A stretch of DNA of 34,561 nucleotides, taken from Bacteroidaceae bacterium (GTDB lineage Bacteria > Bacteroidota > Bacteroidia > Bacteroidales > Bacteroidaceae). The translations under genes and the position numbers were made by a program. The notes under the pieces were generated by a model. It worked only from the letters and a program-made list of their open reading frames with translations. It was not told the DNA's origin and did not search any database. The stretch spans positions 1-34,561 of the forward strand of contig JAGCVH010000070.1 in assembly GCA_017962495.1 (NCBI GenBank), read 5' to 3'. Below, piece by piece: positions 24,211-33,447 of this stretch (position 1 is its first letter; every line of letters begins with the position of its first letter).

Positions 24211-24276
24211 CCTTAGGTGCGATGGCCTTTGAACCTAGGTTCGATAGCCATTGAGCCTATGTTCGATTGCCGTAAG
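24211..24276. repeat. Degenerate 22-bp tandem array, three units
   Basis: Units at 24211-24232, 24233-24254 and 24255-24276 are each exactly 22 bp. They share CCTAnGTTCGA-like starts (ACCTAGGTTCGA, GCCTATGTTCGA) and TTTGA, ATTGA or GTAAG ends. The next GCCTA continues into the dtd stop codon. It is the same family as the eleven-unit array at 29129-29370. Confidence 0.8.
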
Positions 24277-24278
24277 GC

Positions 24279-24731
24279 CTATTCCTTATTTTTAGTGTCT
24301 ATGCAGATGGTGACAGGGCCGTCGTTGACGAGCGAGACCTGCATATTTGCTCCAAATTCACCGGTTCCAATAGGCTTGCCCAGCAGGCTTGCGAGTTGCT
24401 TGCAGAACGCCTCATAGAGAGGTATAGCGCGCTCTGGTCGAGCCGCACGGATGTAACTGGGTCGGTTGCCTTTCTTCGTGCTTGCGAACAGCGTAAACTG
24501 ACTGACCACAATGATGTCCCCATTTGCCTCCAGGATACTGCGATTCATTACACCCTGTTCGTCGTCGAATACTCGCAAAGCGACGATTTTACGGCAAAGC
24601 CATTCGATGTCCTCGCTCGTGTCTGCTTCCTCGATACCCAACAGCACCAACAGACCTGCATCTATCTGGCTTTTCGTGCGACCTTCGATGGTTACGCTCG
24701 CTTGTTTAACTCGTTGTATGACGACTCTCAT
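24279..24731 (-). CDS. dtd: D-aminoacyl-tRNA deacylase
   Basis: Dtd hydrolyses D-amino acids (classically D-Tyr) from mischarged tRNA. The 150-residue length is normal. The active-site motifs are SQFTLFASTKKGNRPSY (SQFTL near 96-100) and NDGPVTICID near the C-terminus (the cross-subunit GP-dipeptide). The N-terminus MRVVIQRVKQASVTIEG is canonical. It lies 9 bp after the uvrC stop in the same operon; its stop codon abuts a 22-bp repeat array. Confidence 0.96.
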   Translation of the reverse strand: MRVVIQRVKQASVTIEGRTKSQIDAGLLVLLGIEEADTSEDIEWLCRKIVALRVFDDEQGVMNRSILEANGDIIVVSQFTLFASTKKGNRPSYIRAARPERAIPLYEAFCKQLASLLGKPIGTGEFGANMQVSLVNDGPVTICIDTKNKE

Positions 24732-24740
24732 AGTGCAATA

Positions 24741-26567
24741 TTACGCATTTTCCTTGTTATGAGCAAATGCCTCCCTGATAATTTTAGTTTTATTAACCCC
24801 TATAACAGTCGTTAACTCTTCGTCAGAAGCCTCTCGTATGCGTTTTACGCTTCGGAAATGCTTAATCAAAAGGTCGCGCGTTCGAGGTCCAATACCCTTA
24901 ATTTCATCGAGTTCTGAAGCCACTTGATGCTTGCTTCGTTTCTGTCTGTGGAAGGTTATTGCAAAGCGATGAACTTCGTCCTGTATGTGTGTGAGCAGGT
25001 GGAAAAGGGGAGACTCCGTCTTCATGCCTATGACCTTTGCAGGGAAGCCGTAGAGCAGTTCGTGAGTGCGATGTCTGTCGTCCTTTGCCAAACCTGCGAT
25101 GGGGATAGACAGAGCAAGTTCGTCCTCCACAACCTTCCTAACTACTTCCATCTGGCCTCGTCCGCCGTCGGTAATGATAAGGTCGGGTAGGGGTGTCTCT
25201 TCCTCAATCATGCGGCTATAGCGCCTCCTTACGACTTCCTGCATAGAAGCGTAATCGTCAGGCCCTTCCACCGTCTTAATTATATATTTCCTATAGTCTT
25301 TCTTCGAGGGCTTACCCATCTTGAACACCACACAAGCAGCCACAGCGTCGGTGCCCTGACTATTAGAGTTGTCGAAACACTCGATCGTCATCGGCATCTT
25401 CTCCATTCCCAGCAACGTCTGCAATTCTTTCATCAGTCTTACGCCCTTTTGCTCAGGATTTAGCTTGTCGGCTTGTTCGAGTCGATCCTTTTTGTATTGC
25501 AGTACGTTCAATCGCGAAAGTTCCAAAAGCTTCTTTTTATCGCCTCTTTGAGGTATGTTGAACTCCACGTTTTCGAGCGATAGTTCCACGGGGAACGGTA
25601 CTATAATTTCCTTGCTTCGACTGGGATAACGTTTCCGCATTTCGCCTATTCCTAGCACCAACAATTCTTCGGGAGTCTCGTCGAGGCGTTTCTTTATTTC
25701 GAAGGTAAAGGCTTGCGTGATGCAGCCATTAGTCACGTGCAGATAGTTGACGTAAGCCTCCTTCTCGCCAGCCTCGATGTTATAGACGTCGACATTGCTC
25801 ACTACGTTGCTTACAACCTCGCTCTTGCTTCGATAGTTCTCCAGAAGCAGGTATTTGCGCTTAATCTGTTCGGCCTCCTCAAACTTCATCTCCTCTGCCA
25901 GCTTCATCATCTGCTGGCGCATGCGCTGTTCTATGTCTCGCGTATTACCCTTGAGTATCTCCTTTGCTTCCTCTATCCATTGCATGTACTCCTCATGACT
26001 CACCTTCCCTATGCACATTCCTGCGCAATTGTGAATGTGATAGTCAAGGCATTCGCGATAGCGTTTCTGCTGGATTCCTTCTTCGCTTATCGCCATTTTG
26101 CAACGCCTGAGAGGGTAGAGGTTCTGGATAAGTTCGAGCAAAAGATACATGGTTGGCACGTGACTATATGGACCATAATAAGTGCCGAACTTGCGATTGA
26201 TTTTCCTCGTTTGGAATATCCGTGGGAAGTATTCGTTGGTTACAACGATGGAGGGATAGGTCTTGCCGTCTTTCAGGAGGATGTTGTACTTGGGGTTCCA
26301 CTGTTTTATGAGGTTGTTCTCAAGCAGGAGTGCGTCCTCTTCAGTATTGACGACGATGTACTTGATATCTCGAATGTTCTCGACCAGGCGGGCGGTCTTC
26401 AGGCTTTGATGTTCCTTTTGGAAGTAGGAAGACACGCGTCTCTTCAGTCGCTTAGCCTTGCCCACATAGATAATGGTTCCAGTCTCGTCGAGATACTGGT
26501 AACAACCAGGCGAGTCGGGCAAGTTGCTGACGATGCCCTTGAGGTATTCTCTTGTCTCCTCTTTCAA
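24741..26567 (-). CDS. uvrC: UvrABC excinuclease subunit C
   Basis: UvrC makes both incisions in nucleotide-excision repair. The 608-residue protein has the N-terminal GIY-YIG nuclease (GCYQYLDETGTIIYVGKAKRLKRRVSSYF, residues about 21-49), the UVR motif near 205-235 (MMKLAEEMKFEEAEQIKRKYLLLE), the RNase H-like C-terminal nuclease with ECFDNSNSQGTDAVAACVVF and IITDGGRGQ, and a terminal helix-hairpin-helix pair (ELDEIKGIGPRTRDLLIKHF, TTVIGVNKTKIIREA). Its start overlaps the apt stop by 4 bp (ATGA), indicating coupling. Confidence 0.97.
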   Translation of the reverse strand: MKEETREYLKGIVSNLPDSPGCYQYLDETGTIIYVGKAKRLKRRVSSYFQKEHQSLKTARLVENIRDIKYIVVNTEEDALLLENNLIKQWNPKYNILLKDGKTYPSIVVTNEYFPRIFQTRKINRKFGTYYGPYSHVPTMYLLLELIQNLYPLRRCKMAISEEGIQQKRYRECLDYHIHNCAGMCIGKVSHEEYMQWIEEAKEILKGNTRDIEQRMRQQMMKLAEEMKFEEAEQIKRKYLLLENYRSKSEVVSNVVSNVDVYNIEAGEKEAYVNYLHVTNGCITQAFTFEIKKRLDETPEELLVLGIGEMRKRYPSRSKEIIVPFPVELSLENVEFNIPQRGDKKKLLELSRLNVLQYKKDRLEQADKLNPEQKGVRLMKELQTLLGMEKMPMTIECFDNSNSQGTDAVAACVVFKMGKPSKKDYRKYIIKTVEGPDDYASMQEVVRRRYSRMIEEETPLPDLIITDGGRGQMEVVRKVVEDELALSIPIAGLAKDDRHRTHELLYGFPAKVIGMKTESPLFHLLTHIQDEVHRFAITFHRQKRSKHQVASELDEIKGIGPRTRDLLIKHFRSVKRIREASDEELTTVIGVNKTKIIREAFAHNKENA

Positions 26568-27094
26568 ATCTTGATGAGTGTCGTTATCTCGGTTTCTTCG
26601 TCAAAGACTGCGCGTCCGTTCAATCCTTCAATGGTCAGTTCGATGATGAAATTAATATAAACCTTCTTGGGGTTAAATTCCTTCACCAGTCCGTAAGCGG
26701 CTTTCATGCTTCCACCCGTTGCCAGGAGGTCGTCGTGCAAGAGCACAACGTCGTCCTCCGTAATAGCATCGGTGTGTATCTCTATGGTGTCCTTGCCGTA
26801 TTCCTTCATATAAGTTGCCTGACGCGTTTCTGCTGGAAGCTTGCCTGGTTTCCTGCACATCACAAAACCTGCGCCCAAGCGGAGGGCCAAAGCGGCTCCA
26901 ACGATGAAGCCCCTGCTCTCAATGCCGACGACCTTAGTTATACCTTTATCTTTATATAGGTCGTAGAGTTCATCGACCATTATTCGAAGGCATTCGGGAT
27001 TCTTAAAGAGCGTGCTCACGTCCTTGAACTGAATGCCCTTGATGGGGAAGTCGGGAACGTTGCGTAGGTTCTGAAGTAGGATAGGATTATTCAT
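26564..27094 (-). CDS. apt: Adenine phosphoribosyltransferase
   Basis: Apt salvages adenine to AMP with PRPP. The 176-residue length is typical. The PRPP-binding loop is VVLLHDDLLATGGSM near residues 120-135; GIESRGFIVGAALALRLGAGF near 59-79 is the substrate-loop region. The N-terminal FPIKGIQFKDVSTLF is the family hallmark. It follows mnmG after 40 bp, a gap that carries a parS-like site, and overlaps uvrC by 4 bp. Confidence 0.97.
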   Translation of the reverse strand: MNNPILLQNLRNVPDFPIKGIQFKDVSTLFKNPECLRIMVDELYDLYKDKGITKVVGIESRGFIVGAALALRLGAGFVMCRKPGKLPAETRQATYMKEYGKDTIEIHTDAITEDDVVLLHDDLLATGGSMKAAYGLVKEFNPKKVYINFIIELTIEGLNGRAVFDEETEITTLIKI

Positions 27095-27120
27095 GATATT
27101 GAGTGTTTATAAATTGCAAT

Positions 27121-27136
27121 TGTTTCACGTGGAACT
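27121..27136. other. parS: parS-like centromere site (ParB-binding)
   Basis: The plus-strand sequence TGTTTCACGTGGAACT matches the classical 16-bp parS (TGTTTCACGTGGAACA) at 15 of 16 positions; only the outermost base differs. It overlaps two bases of the mnmG stop codon and lies in the mnmG-apt gap. parS sites are widely conserved in bacteria and cluster around oriC. Chance occurrence at this level is very unlikely in 34 kb. Confidence 0.85.
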
Positions 27137-29036
27137 ATCGACCCATGAGAACCATCAGTACATTGATGTCGCTCGGGGAGACGCCTGGGATTCGACTTGC
27201 TTGCGCGAGCGTCTCTGGGTCGATGTGGGCAAGCTTCTGCCTTGCTTCTGTGGAGAGGCTCTGAATCTCGGCGTAGTTGAAACGCCCGCGTATGTGCAGG
27301 TCCTCCAGCCTTTGCATCTTCTCGGCCATCTGCCTCTCGCGCTCTATGTAACCGCTGTACTTGATAAGGATTTCGGCCGCTTCGGCTATCTCCTCCTTTC
27401 GGTTGGGAGTGCTGTCAAGTGTCTCGGCAAGTCGACTTAGAGCCGGAGAAAGGTTCTCGAAGGTGAGGCCTGGTCGACTCAGTAGGTCGATAAGTTTACA
27501 CCCTTTTGCGAGGGGTGTGCTTCCAAGGGCTTCGAGATGGGGATTGATGAGCTTTGCCTTGACGGAAAATTCTTTACAGAATGTCGTAATTCGGTTTATC
27601 TCCTCTTCCTTCTGCTTCCAATGGCGATAGCGCGCTTCTGTGGCAATACCTAAATTATATGCGCGCGTAGTGAGACGGGCGTCTGCATCGTCCTGACGAA
27701 GCAGTATGCGGAACTCGGCTCTGCTCGTGAACATGCGGTAAGGCTCGTCCACGCCCTTGGTAACGAGGTCGTCGATGAGCACGCCAATATAGCTCTCGTC
27801 GCGATGCATCACGAACTCCCCACCGCCACTACACTTCAGGGCGGCATTCACGCCTGCGACCAAACCTTGTCCTGCGGCTTCTTCGTAACCCGTGGTTCCG
27901 TTCACCTGACCAGCCAGGTACAGGCCTTCGACGCGTTTTGATTCCAGTGTGTGGTGAAGCAGCGTTGGGTCGAAGTAATCATACTCAATTGCGTAACCCG
28001 GTCGATATACTCTCAAGTCGCGGAAGCAGGGAATCAGGCGAAGCGCCTCCAGTTGCACGTCGATGGGCAGAGAAGAGGAGAAGCCGTTGAGGTAATACTC
28101 CTGCGTCTCCAAGCCTTCAGGTTCGAGGAACAACTGATGCTGGTCTTTGTCGGCAAAGGTCACCAACTTGGTCTCGATGCTCGGGCAATACCGAGGGCCT
28201 ATCGACTGAATCTGTCCGTTGTAGAGCGGAGAGTCGGGCAGTCCCTGACGCAGGCGTTCGTGAACGGCAGGATTGGTGTAAGTGATCCAGCAAGGCAACT
28301 GCCCTGCCTTGTCCGATTTTTCGGAATCCTCCGAATATTCAGAGTCGTCCGATAGATAGGAGAATCGATGAAAATCGTGATCGCCTGGCTGCAGGGTCAT
28401 CTCCTCGAAGTGAACACTTCGTCCGTCGATGCGAACAGGCGTACCCGTCTTCATGCGACCCACCGTGATTCCATGCTGGGCGATGCTTTCCGAGAGGTGA
28501 AGCGAGGGAGGTTCGGCACAGCGGCCACCAGCCAATTGCGTGCGTCCGATGTGCATAAGTCCGTTGAGGAATGTGCCTGCAGTGATGATGACACAGCGCG
28601 CCAAGAAGGTCACGCCGAGATAAGTCTCAACGCCCACCACACGCCCGTCTTTCACGAGGAGTTCCCTCACTTGGTCCTGCCAGATGCTCAGGTTCGGCTG
28701 GTTCTCAATCACTTGTCGCCAAGCCCAGATAAAGCGTCCCCTGTCGCATTGAGCGCGCGGACTCCACATGGCGGGCCCTTTCGAGCGGTTGAGCATGCGG
28801 AATTGTATGGTGGTCTTGTCCGTAACCTCGCCCATGTGTCCGCCTAAGGCATCGATCTCGCGAACGATTTGTCCCTTGGCAATGCCACCCACGGCTGGGT
28901 TGCACGACATCTGCGCCACCTTGTTCATGTCCATAGTGATGAGTAGCGTCTTTGCGCCCATCTGAGCCGCCGCACAAGCCGCTTCACAACCTGCGTGACC
29001 TGCTCCCACCACCACGATATCGAACTTCTCCTGCAT
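27135..29036 (-). CDS. mnmG: tRNA uridine-5-carboxymethylaminomethyl modification enzyme MnmG (GidA)
   Basis: With MnmE it installs the cmnm5 group on wobble U34 of several tRNAs, using FAD and methylene-tetrahydrofolate. The 633-residue length is normal. The FAD-binding loop is [20 protein letters not shown] (residues 9-28); [23 protein letters not shown] is the second family signature and [14 protein letters not shown] a third. The C-terminus with [18 protein letters not shown] is typical. It heads the operon mnmG-apt-uvrC-dtd-mazG-like-deoC. A -7 element is 24 bp upstream. Confidence 0.97.
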   Translation of the reverse strand: MQEKFDIVVVGAGHAGCEAACAAAQMGAKTLLITMDMNKVAQMSCNPAVGGIAKGQIVREIDALGGHMGEVTDKTTIQFRMLNRSKGPAMWSPRAQCDRGRFIWAWRQVIENQPNLSIWQDQVRELLVKDGRVVGVETYLGVTFLARCVIITAGTFLNGLMHIGRTQLAGGRCAEPPSLHLSESIAQHGITVGRMKTGTPVRIDGRSVHFEEMTLQPGDHDFHRFSYLSDDSEYSEDSEKSDKAGQLPCWITYTNPAVHERLRQGLPDSPLYNGQIQSIGPRYCPSIETKLVTFADKDQHQLFLEPEGLETQEYYLNGFSSSLPIDVQLEALRLIPCFRDLRVYRPGYAIEYDYFDPTLLHHTLESKRVEGLYLAGQVNGTTGYEEAAGQGLVAGVNAALKCSGGGEFVMHRDESYIGVLIDDLVTKGVDEPYRMFTSRAEFRILLRQDDADARLTTRAYNLGIATEARYRHWKQKEEEINRITTFCKEFSVKAKLINPHLEALGSTPLAKGCKLIDLLSRPGLTFENLSPALSRLAETLDSTPNRKEEIAEAAEILIKYSGYIERERQMAEKMQRLEDLHIRGRFNYAEIQSLSTEARQKLAHIDPETLAQASRIPGVSPSDINVLMVLMGR

Positions 29037-29059
29037 ACTTGTAATTATTAATTGTGGTA

Positions 29060-29067
29060 CAAAGATA
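29060..29067 (-). promoter_or_regulatory. -7 promoter element for mnmG
   Basis: On the minus strand TATCTTTG matches TAnnTTTG 23 bp before the mnmG start. No TTTG at -33 is visible. Confidence 0.55.
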
Positions 29068-29128
29068 ATGATTTTGCCGCAAATATGATTTATCTCGACT
29101 CCTTTTATTTCTTCCCGCGTCGAAGAAG

Positions 29129-29370
29129 GCCTAATGCGGATTGTAGGAGGACTTAGGTGCGGAATCCATTGAACCTATATTCGAGGAGCATTGAACCTAT
29201 ATTCGATCGTCCTCGAACGCTTGTTCGAGACACCTCGAGCCTAGGTTCGTTTATCATTAAACCTAAGGCCCTGCGAAATAAGGCCTAAGGCGTTCGCTCG
29301 GAAGCCCTAAGGCCCTGTCTCAGAAGCCCTAAGATCCTGTCTCGGAAGGCCTAAGACTCGTTTTGCGAAG
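29129..29370. repeat. Degenerate 22-bp tandem array, eleven units without register slip
   Basis: Eleven consecutive 22-bp units fill 242 bp exactly, starting at 29129, 29151, 29173, 29195, 29217, 29239, 29261, 29283, 29305, 29327 and 29349. Most units begin RCCTA or CCCTA. The first half tends to continue as TATTCGA and end in ATTGA or CTCGA; the last five continue AGGCCCTGT-like and end in GAAG. Adjacent units are most alike, which suggests stepwise duplication. There are no constant repeats with variable spacers, so it is not a CRISPR. Confidence 0.88.
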
Positions 29371-29443
29371 ATAAGTGTTCAAATTGTATAAAACGCAGGA
29401 AGGAATCTTTTTCTTCCAAATCTCGTTTTTATATGGGTATAGA

Positions 29444-29475
29444 TTTGGGCGTTTGCGTGAAAAAGCCTATCTTTG
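29444..29475 (+). promoter_or_regulatory. Bacteroidetes promoter for the sulfatase (-33/-7)
   Basis: TTTG at 29444-29447, a 20-bp spacer, and TATCTTTG at 29468-29475. The start codon is 40 bp downstream. Confidence 0.75.
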
Positions 29476-29515
29476 TCCTGATGTTAACTGATTAATTAAC
29501 CTAAATCTAAGGCCT

Positions 29516-32500
29516 ATGTTTACTAAACTACTTCGCAGTACGCTGCCTCTGTTCACGGCAGCAAGTGCAATGGCTCAGGCCGCCGACCGTCCCAACATCA
29601 TCTTCTTCCTGGTCGATGACATGGGTTGGCAAGATACCTCATTGCCCTTCTGGACAGAGGAGACGCCTCAGAACGCGCGCTATCGCACGCCCAACATGGA
29701 ACGCTTGGCCAATCAGGGTGTAATGTTCACCAACGCCTATGCCTGTCCTGTTAGTTCGCCTTCGCGATGCTCGTTGCTGTCGGGCATGAATGCGGCTCGT
29801 CACGGTGTGACAAACTGGATTGAGTCGTACAACCAGGACACCAATGCCTCGGGCAGCAATATCACCCTGCCCGAATGGAACTGGAACGGTGTGCAACCAG
29901 CCTCCACAGCCACCTCTACGGACAAGGTTCACGCCACGCTCATCACTCCGCTTCCTCAACTGCTGAAGGATGCCGGATACTTCACGATCCATTGTGGAAA
30001 GGGCAACTTTGGTGCGTCCAGCACATCGGGTGCCAATCCCACGAACTTCGGCTTCGATGTTAACATTGCAGGCGGATATGCGGGTGGTCCCGGCACTTAT
30101 CTGGCTCAAGACAACTACGGCAGTGCTATACAGAAGATAGGCGGATTGGAGGACTATGCCGCACAAGGCATCTTCCTGACCGAGGCCCTTACTCAGGAAG
30201 CCATCAAGAACCTGGATAAGGCCGTCGAAGGCGATAAGCCTTTCTACCTCTATATGTCGCACTACGCCATCCACACGCCTTACGATGCCGACACGCGCTT
30301 TACTGGCAATTACACAGGTTACTATGACGATCTGTTTGGCGCAACTTTGTCGAGCAATGAAGTCAATCGTGCAGCGCTCATCGAGGGTATGGACAAGAGT
30401 CTGGGCGACCTGATGGATTGGCTCGAAGCACATCCTTCAGTGGCTGACAATACCATCATCCTCTTCATGTCCGACAATGGCGGTCAGGGTGTGAGCCCTC
30501 GTCAAGGCCGTTTGAACCACGATCCTAACTTCCCGAGCCGAGGTGGCAAGGGCAGTGGATACGATGGTGGCGTGCATGAGCCTATGATCGTTTCGTGGCC
30601 GGAAGTTGTTGACGAAGGTTCGAAGAACGACAATCGCGTCATGATAGAGGATTTCTTCCCCACCATACTTGAGATGGCTGGCGTGAAGGATTATACTACC
30701 GTGCAGACGGTCGATGGCAAGAGCTTTGCCGACCTGTTGAAGAATCCCGAACTCACTCGCGAGCGCACCATCATCTGGCACTATCCCAACCGCTGGGGAG
30801 AGTCGCAGGACAAGGCTGAAGGCTATGGTGCATGGAGTGCCATCATGAAGGGCGACTACCACCTACTCTATTTCTGGGAGAACCAGGAACGCCGACTCTA
30901 CAACATCCGTGAGGATATTGGCGAGGAACACAACCTGGCTAAGGAGATGCCCGAACTTGCGTTGCAACTGGCTCAGGAACTGACCGACTCGCTGAAGTCT
31001 TATGGTGCAAAACGCCCGACTCTGACCACTGGCGACTATGTGCCTTGGCCTGTCGACGGCGTGCAAATAGCCAGTCCTGGCGACCCCATTAATGTCAGTG
31101 AAATGGGCATAGAACTGAGTACCGCCGACGGCGAGAAGCATCTCTACTATGTGCTTGATGCCCGTCCTGACATCGACTATTGGACACTCGGCACACAAAA
31201 TGGCTATCCCGCCATACAAACGCATGTTGGCCAATTGGAAGGGGACGACGCCAAGAAGCAGCAATTCTACTTCATCCAAGGCGAAGACCCCCATACCTTA
31301 CTTATATATACGGCCGACGGCAAGCCTGTGACCTATACCGAAGGAACTACGCGTAGCGGATATTCTGCAACCGACCAGATAACGGCTCGCTATCTGCAAT
31401 ATGGCGCCGAATCTGATGCCACGCCTCTGCAAGTCATTATGACCAGCTATGCCGACTATTACGGACTGGTCTTCGATGGGGAGTATCTGAGCAATCGCGG
31501 TTCCTCTCACGGAGCTGAGAACGATATGGGCTGGGTGGTTATGCCCTTTGATGGCAGTTCTTATGCCGACCCAGGTTGTCGTTTCAAATTCCTAAGCATC
31601 GACGCCGAACCTATAGACCCTAACGAGGGATTGCCCAAGCTTACCACCGACACGAGTAAGCCCGTCTATTATCGCATCCGCAATACCCGCTTCTTTTCCA
31701 AGAATAAGGGCAGCTATGCACTTTATCGTGGCGATGACCAGAAACTGGGTCTGACCAACAACATCGATGAGGCAACACAGTTCTACTTTACGGGTAGTGT
31801 GGAAGAAGGGGTTATGACAGCAAAGATACACAATAATGCCAACTCCAACCTAATGGCAGACGAAGCCCTGTGGAACGAGGAAGGATGTGACTGGTACATA
31901 AAGACGCACGTGAGCGACCAAGGAGGCACAGATGCCATCACGGGAAGGACATACGAGGGTGTGCTTATATGCAACAAGCCTGACTTCCAGGCTAACTGGT
32001 ATGTGGGTTCAAGCGATACGAGCATCAAACTCTATGACTTCCAGTGGGACGGCAATATCTTCACTCTCGAGGAAGTAATCATAGGCAATGCCGACGAAGA
32101 ACTCGCCAAGAGCATCGATAATGCCTTAAACTCTCTGCGCAGTAATTACAACAGCGCCAAACAATATGCCGATTACATCAGTCCCGGCGTTCTCAACTGT
32201 TACAGCCAAGGAGAGGGCGACGAGGACTTTAAGGCTTTGATGGCTGAGGTGGAGGAGTTCTTAACTTTGGGTGAGCCTGCCATCTCTCAGGAAGCACTTG
32301 ACATGATTAATGGATTGAACCAACGCGTGAAAGCGGTTATGGATGGGATTACTATCAATCAACCAAAGGCTGGCTCGCTCTTGCGTATTCGTAGTGCCAA
32401 GACATTAGGATATATCCGCTCCTTTGACGAGAACTCTTCAGGCACCGATCCCGAATGCATGTCGCTAAGCGAAGAGCCTGACGACTATGGAATCTTCTTC

Positions 32501-33277
32501 TACAACGAAGGGTATCTGGTTAACTACCTCAACGGATTCTATATGGACACCAACTGGCTCCGCCTTCCCGGACAGGTGAAAAGCCATATGGAGTTCCGTG
32601 CCTCTCCTGACGGTACCATGGGAGCCTATTACGTCGTAGCTCTCGATGGTTCGAAGGGCGAACGCAACCTAATGGTGGACAACTCTTCACATGATATCCT
32701 TTATCGTTCCAATTACAGCAGCAATTACAACAACTTCTGGCTTGAATACGTCGATGAAGTGCCTGTGACCATTGGCGAGAACGGATGGGGTAGCACATAC
32801 CTGCCTCAGAACGTGAGCATACCAGATGGTATTACTGCGGCTTATACTGTTGAAGTTGCAGAGGACGGAAAGTCGTTGATGCTCGAACGCATACTTTCCA
32901 ACATCCCAGCCGCCACTCCCGTCCTGCTCTTGGGTCAACCTGGAACTCATCGCCTAAAAGTGATAGATCACATTGAAGACATTGGCCTCCCAACGAATCA
33001 GCTTTTGGGAACCTACACAACCGAGTACACTACTGGTCAGGAACTTGTATGGAACGGCGAGACTATGGTTAAGGCAACTGATGAAGCTATATGGGGATTT
33101 ACCGCATACATGATGGCAGATTCAGGTGCAGAAGGGCTTCCGGCCGATATAGCAATTGGCATCTCCAACGTTATCAACCAAAATCAGCGTGGTACATATA
33201 AGATGATTCATGACGGACACATATATATTATTCGCAACGGACAACGGTTCACAACCACCGGCATTCGCATGCAATGA
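29516..33277 (+). CDS. Secreted Ser-type sulfatase with ~740-residue modular C-terminus
   Basis: The 1,253-residue protein has a signal peptide (MFTKLLRSTLPLFTAASAMAQA). Residues about 25-505 are an S1-type sulfatase: metal ligands D34 and D35 in LVDDMGW; the formylglycine motif S80-S-P-S-R84 (serine type); K162; H253 in SHYAIHTPYD; D320-N321 in FMSDNGG; and K345. It should remove sulfate from glycans; the substrate cannot be read. Serine-type enzymes need anSME for activation, and no anSME gene lies in the window. The remainder has beta-rich ricin-like segments and a helical stretch near 865-955, like the tail of the PL11 enzyme at 1-4565. The C-terminus ends HDGHIYIIRNGQRFTTTGIRM, resembling the last strands of Bacteroidetes secreted proteins. 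Confidence 0.92.
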   Translation: MFTKLLRSTLPLFTAASAMAQAADRPNIIFFLVDDMGWQDTSLPFWTEETPQNARYRTPNMERLANQGVMFTNAYACPVSSPSRCSLLSGMNAARHGVTNWIESYNQDTNASGSNITLPEWNWNGVQPASTATSTDKVHATLITPLPQLLKDAGYFTIHCGKGNFGASSTSGANPTNFGFDVNIAGGYAGGPGTYLAQDNYGSAIQKIGGLEDYAAQGIFLTEALTQEAIKNLDKAVEGDKPFYLYMSHYAIHTPYDADTRFTGNYTGYYDDLFGATLSSNEVNRAALIEGMDKSLGDLMDWLEAHPSVADNTIILFMSDNGGQGVSPRQGRLNHDPNFPSRGGKGSGYDGGVHEPMIVSWPEVVDEGSKNDNRVMIEDFFPTILEMAGVKDYTTVQTVDGKSFADLLKNPELTRERTIIWHYPNRWGESQDKAEGYGAWSAIMKGDYHLLYFWENQERRLYNIREDIGEEHNLAKEMPELALQLAQELTDSLKSYGAKRPTLTTGDYVPWPVDGVQIASPGDPINVSEMGIELSTADGEKHLYYVLDARPDIDYWTLGTQNGYPAIQTHVGQLEGDDAKKQQFYFIQGEDPHTLLIYTADGKPVTYTEGTTRSGYSATDQITARYLQYGAESDATPLQVIMTSYADYYGLVFDGEYLSNRGSSHGAENDMGWVVMPFDGSSYADPGCRFKFLSIDAEPIDPNEGLPKLTTDTSKPVYYRIRNTRFFSKNKGSYALYRGDDQKLGLTNNIDEATQFYFTGSVEEGVMTAKIHNNANSNLMADEALWNEEGCDWYIKTHVSDQGGTDAITGRTYEGVLICNKPDFQANWYVGSSDTSIKLYDFQWDGNIFTLEEVIIGNADEELAKSIDNALNSLRSNYNSAKQYADYISPGVLNCYSQGEGDEDFKALMAEVEEFLTLGEPAISQEALDMINGLNQRVKAVMDGITINQPKAGSLLRIRSAKTLGYIRSFDENSSGTDPECMSLSEEPDDYGIFFYNEGYLVNYLNGFYMDTNWLRLPGQVKSHMEFRASPDGTMGAYYVVALDGSKGERNLMVDNSSHDILYRSNYSSNYNNFWLEYVDEVPVTIGENGWGSTYLPQNVSIPDGITAAYTVEVAEDGKSLMLERILSNIPAATPVLLLGQPGTHRLKVIDHIEDIGLPTNQLLGTYTTEYTTGQELVWNGETMVKATDEAIWGFTAYMMADSGAEGLPADIAIGISNVINQNQRGTYKMIHDGHIYIIRNGQRFTTTGIRMQ

Positions 33278-33294
33278 TAATCATTTTTAATATC

Positions 33295-33332
33295 AAAAAA
33301 GGGCATACGGGTAACTCTGTGTGCCTTTTTTT
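33295..33332 (+). terminator. Terminator hairpin after the sulfatase
   Basis: AAAAAAGGGCATAC pairs with GTGTGCCTTTTTT (one bulged G, one G-T pair) and the second arm ends in a run of seven T. Confidence 0.8.
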
Positions 33333-33351
33333 GCTTTTCCTCTGCATAAAG

Positions 33352-33383
33352 TTTGCCTAAATGGTAAAAAAATCTTAAATTTG
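33352..33383 (+). promoter_or_regulatory. Bacteroidetes promoter for the Sdh/Frd operon (-33/-7)
   Basis: TTTG at 33352-33355, a 20-bp spacer, TAAATTTG at 33376-33383, then a 64-bp AT-rich leader to the start codon. Confidence 0.75.
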
Positions 33384-33447
33384 CACGCATTAATACCTAA
33401 AAACAAGTAGTAACAAATTATTATTTTAACTAAATTCAATCTTTTTT

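Larger units (their letters stand above)
29037..29515. other. Gene-free divergent region between mnmG and the sulfatase
   Basis: It contains the mnmG promoter, the eleven-unit 22-bp array (29129-29370) and the sulfatase promoter (29444-29475). Two AT-rich heptads (TAATTAT, TAATTGT) lie at 29042-29055. I see no credible coding sequence. Confidence 0.65.

Noticed and set aside
29129-29370. CRISPR array
   Set aside because: Units are contiguous and degenerate, with no constant repeat and variable spacer pattern, and no cas genes are in the window.
29744-29756. Cys77 of the sulfatase as the formylglycine residue
   Set aside because: The residues after it (P-V-S) do not fit C-x-P-x-R; Ser80 fits S-x-P-S-R exactly.
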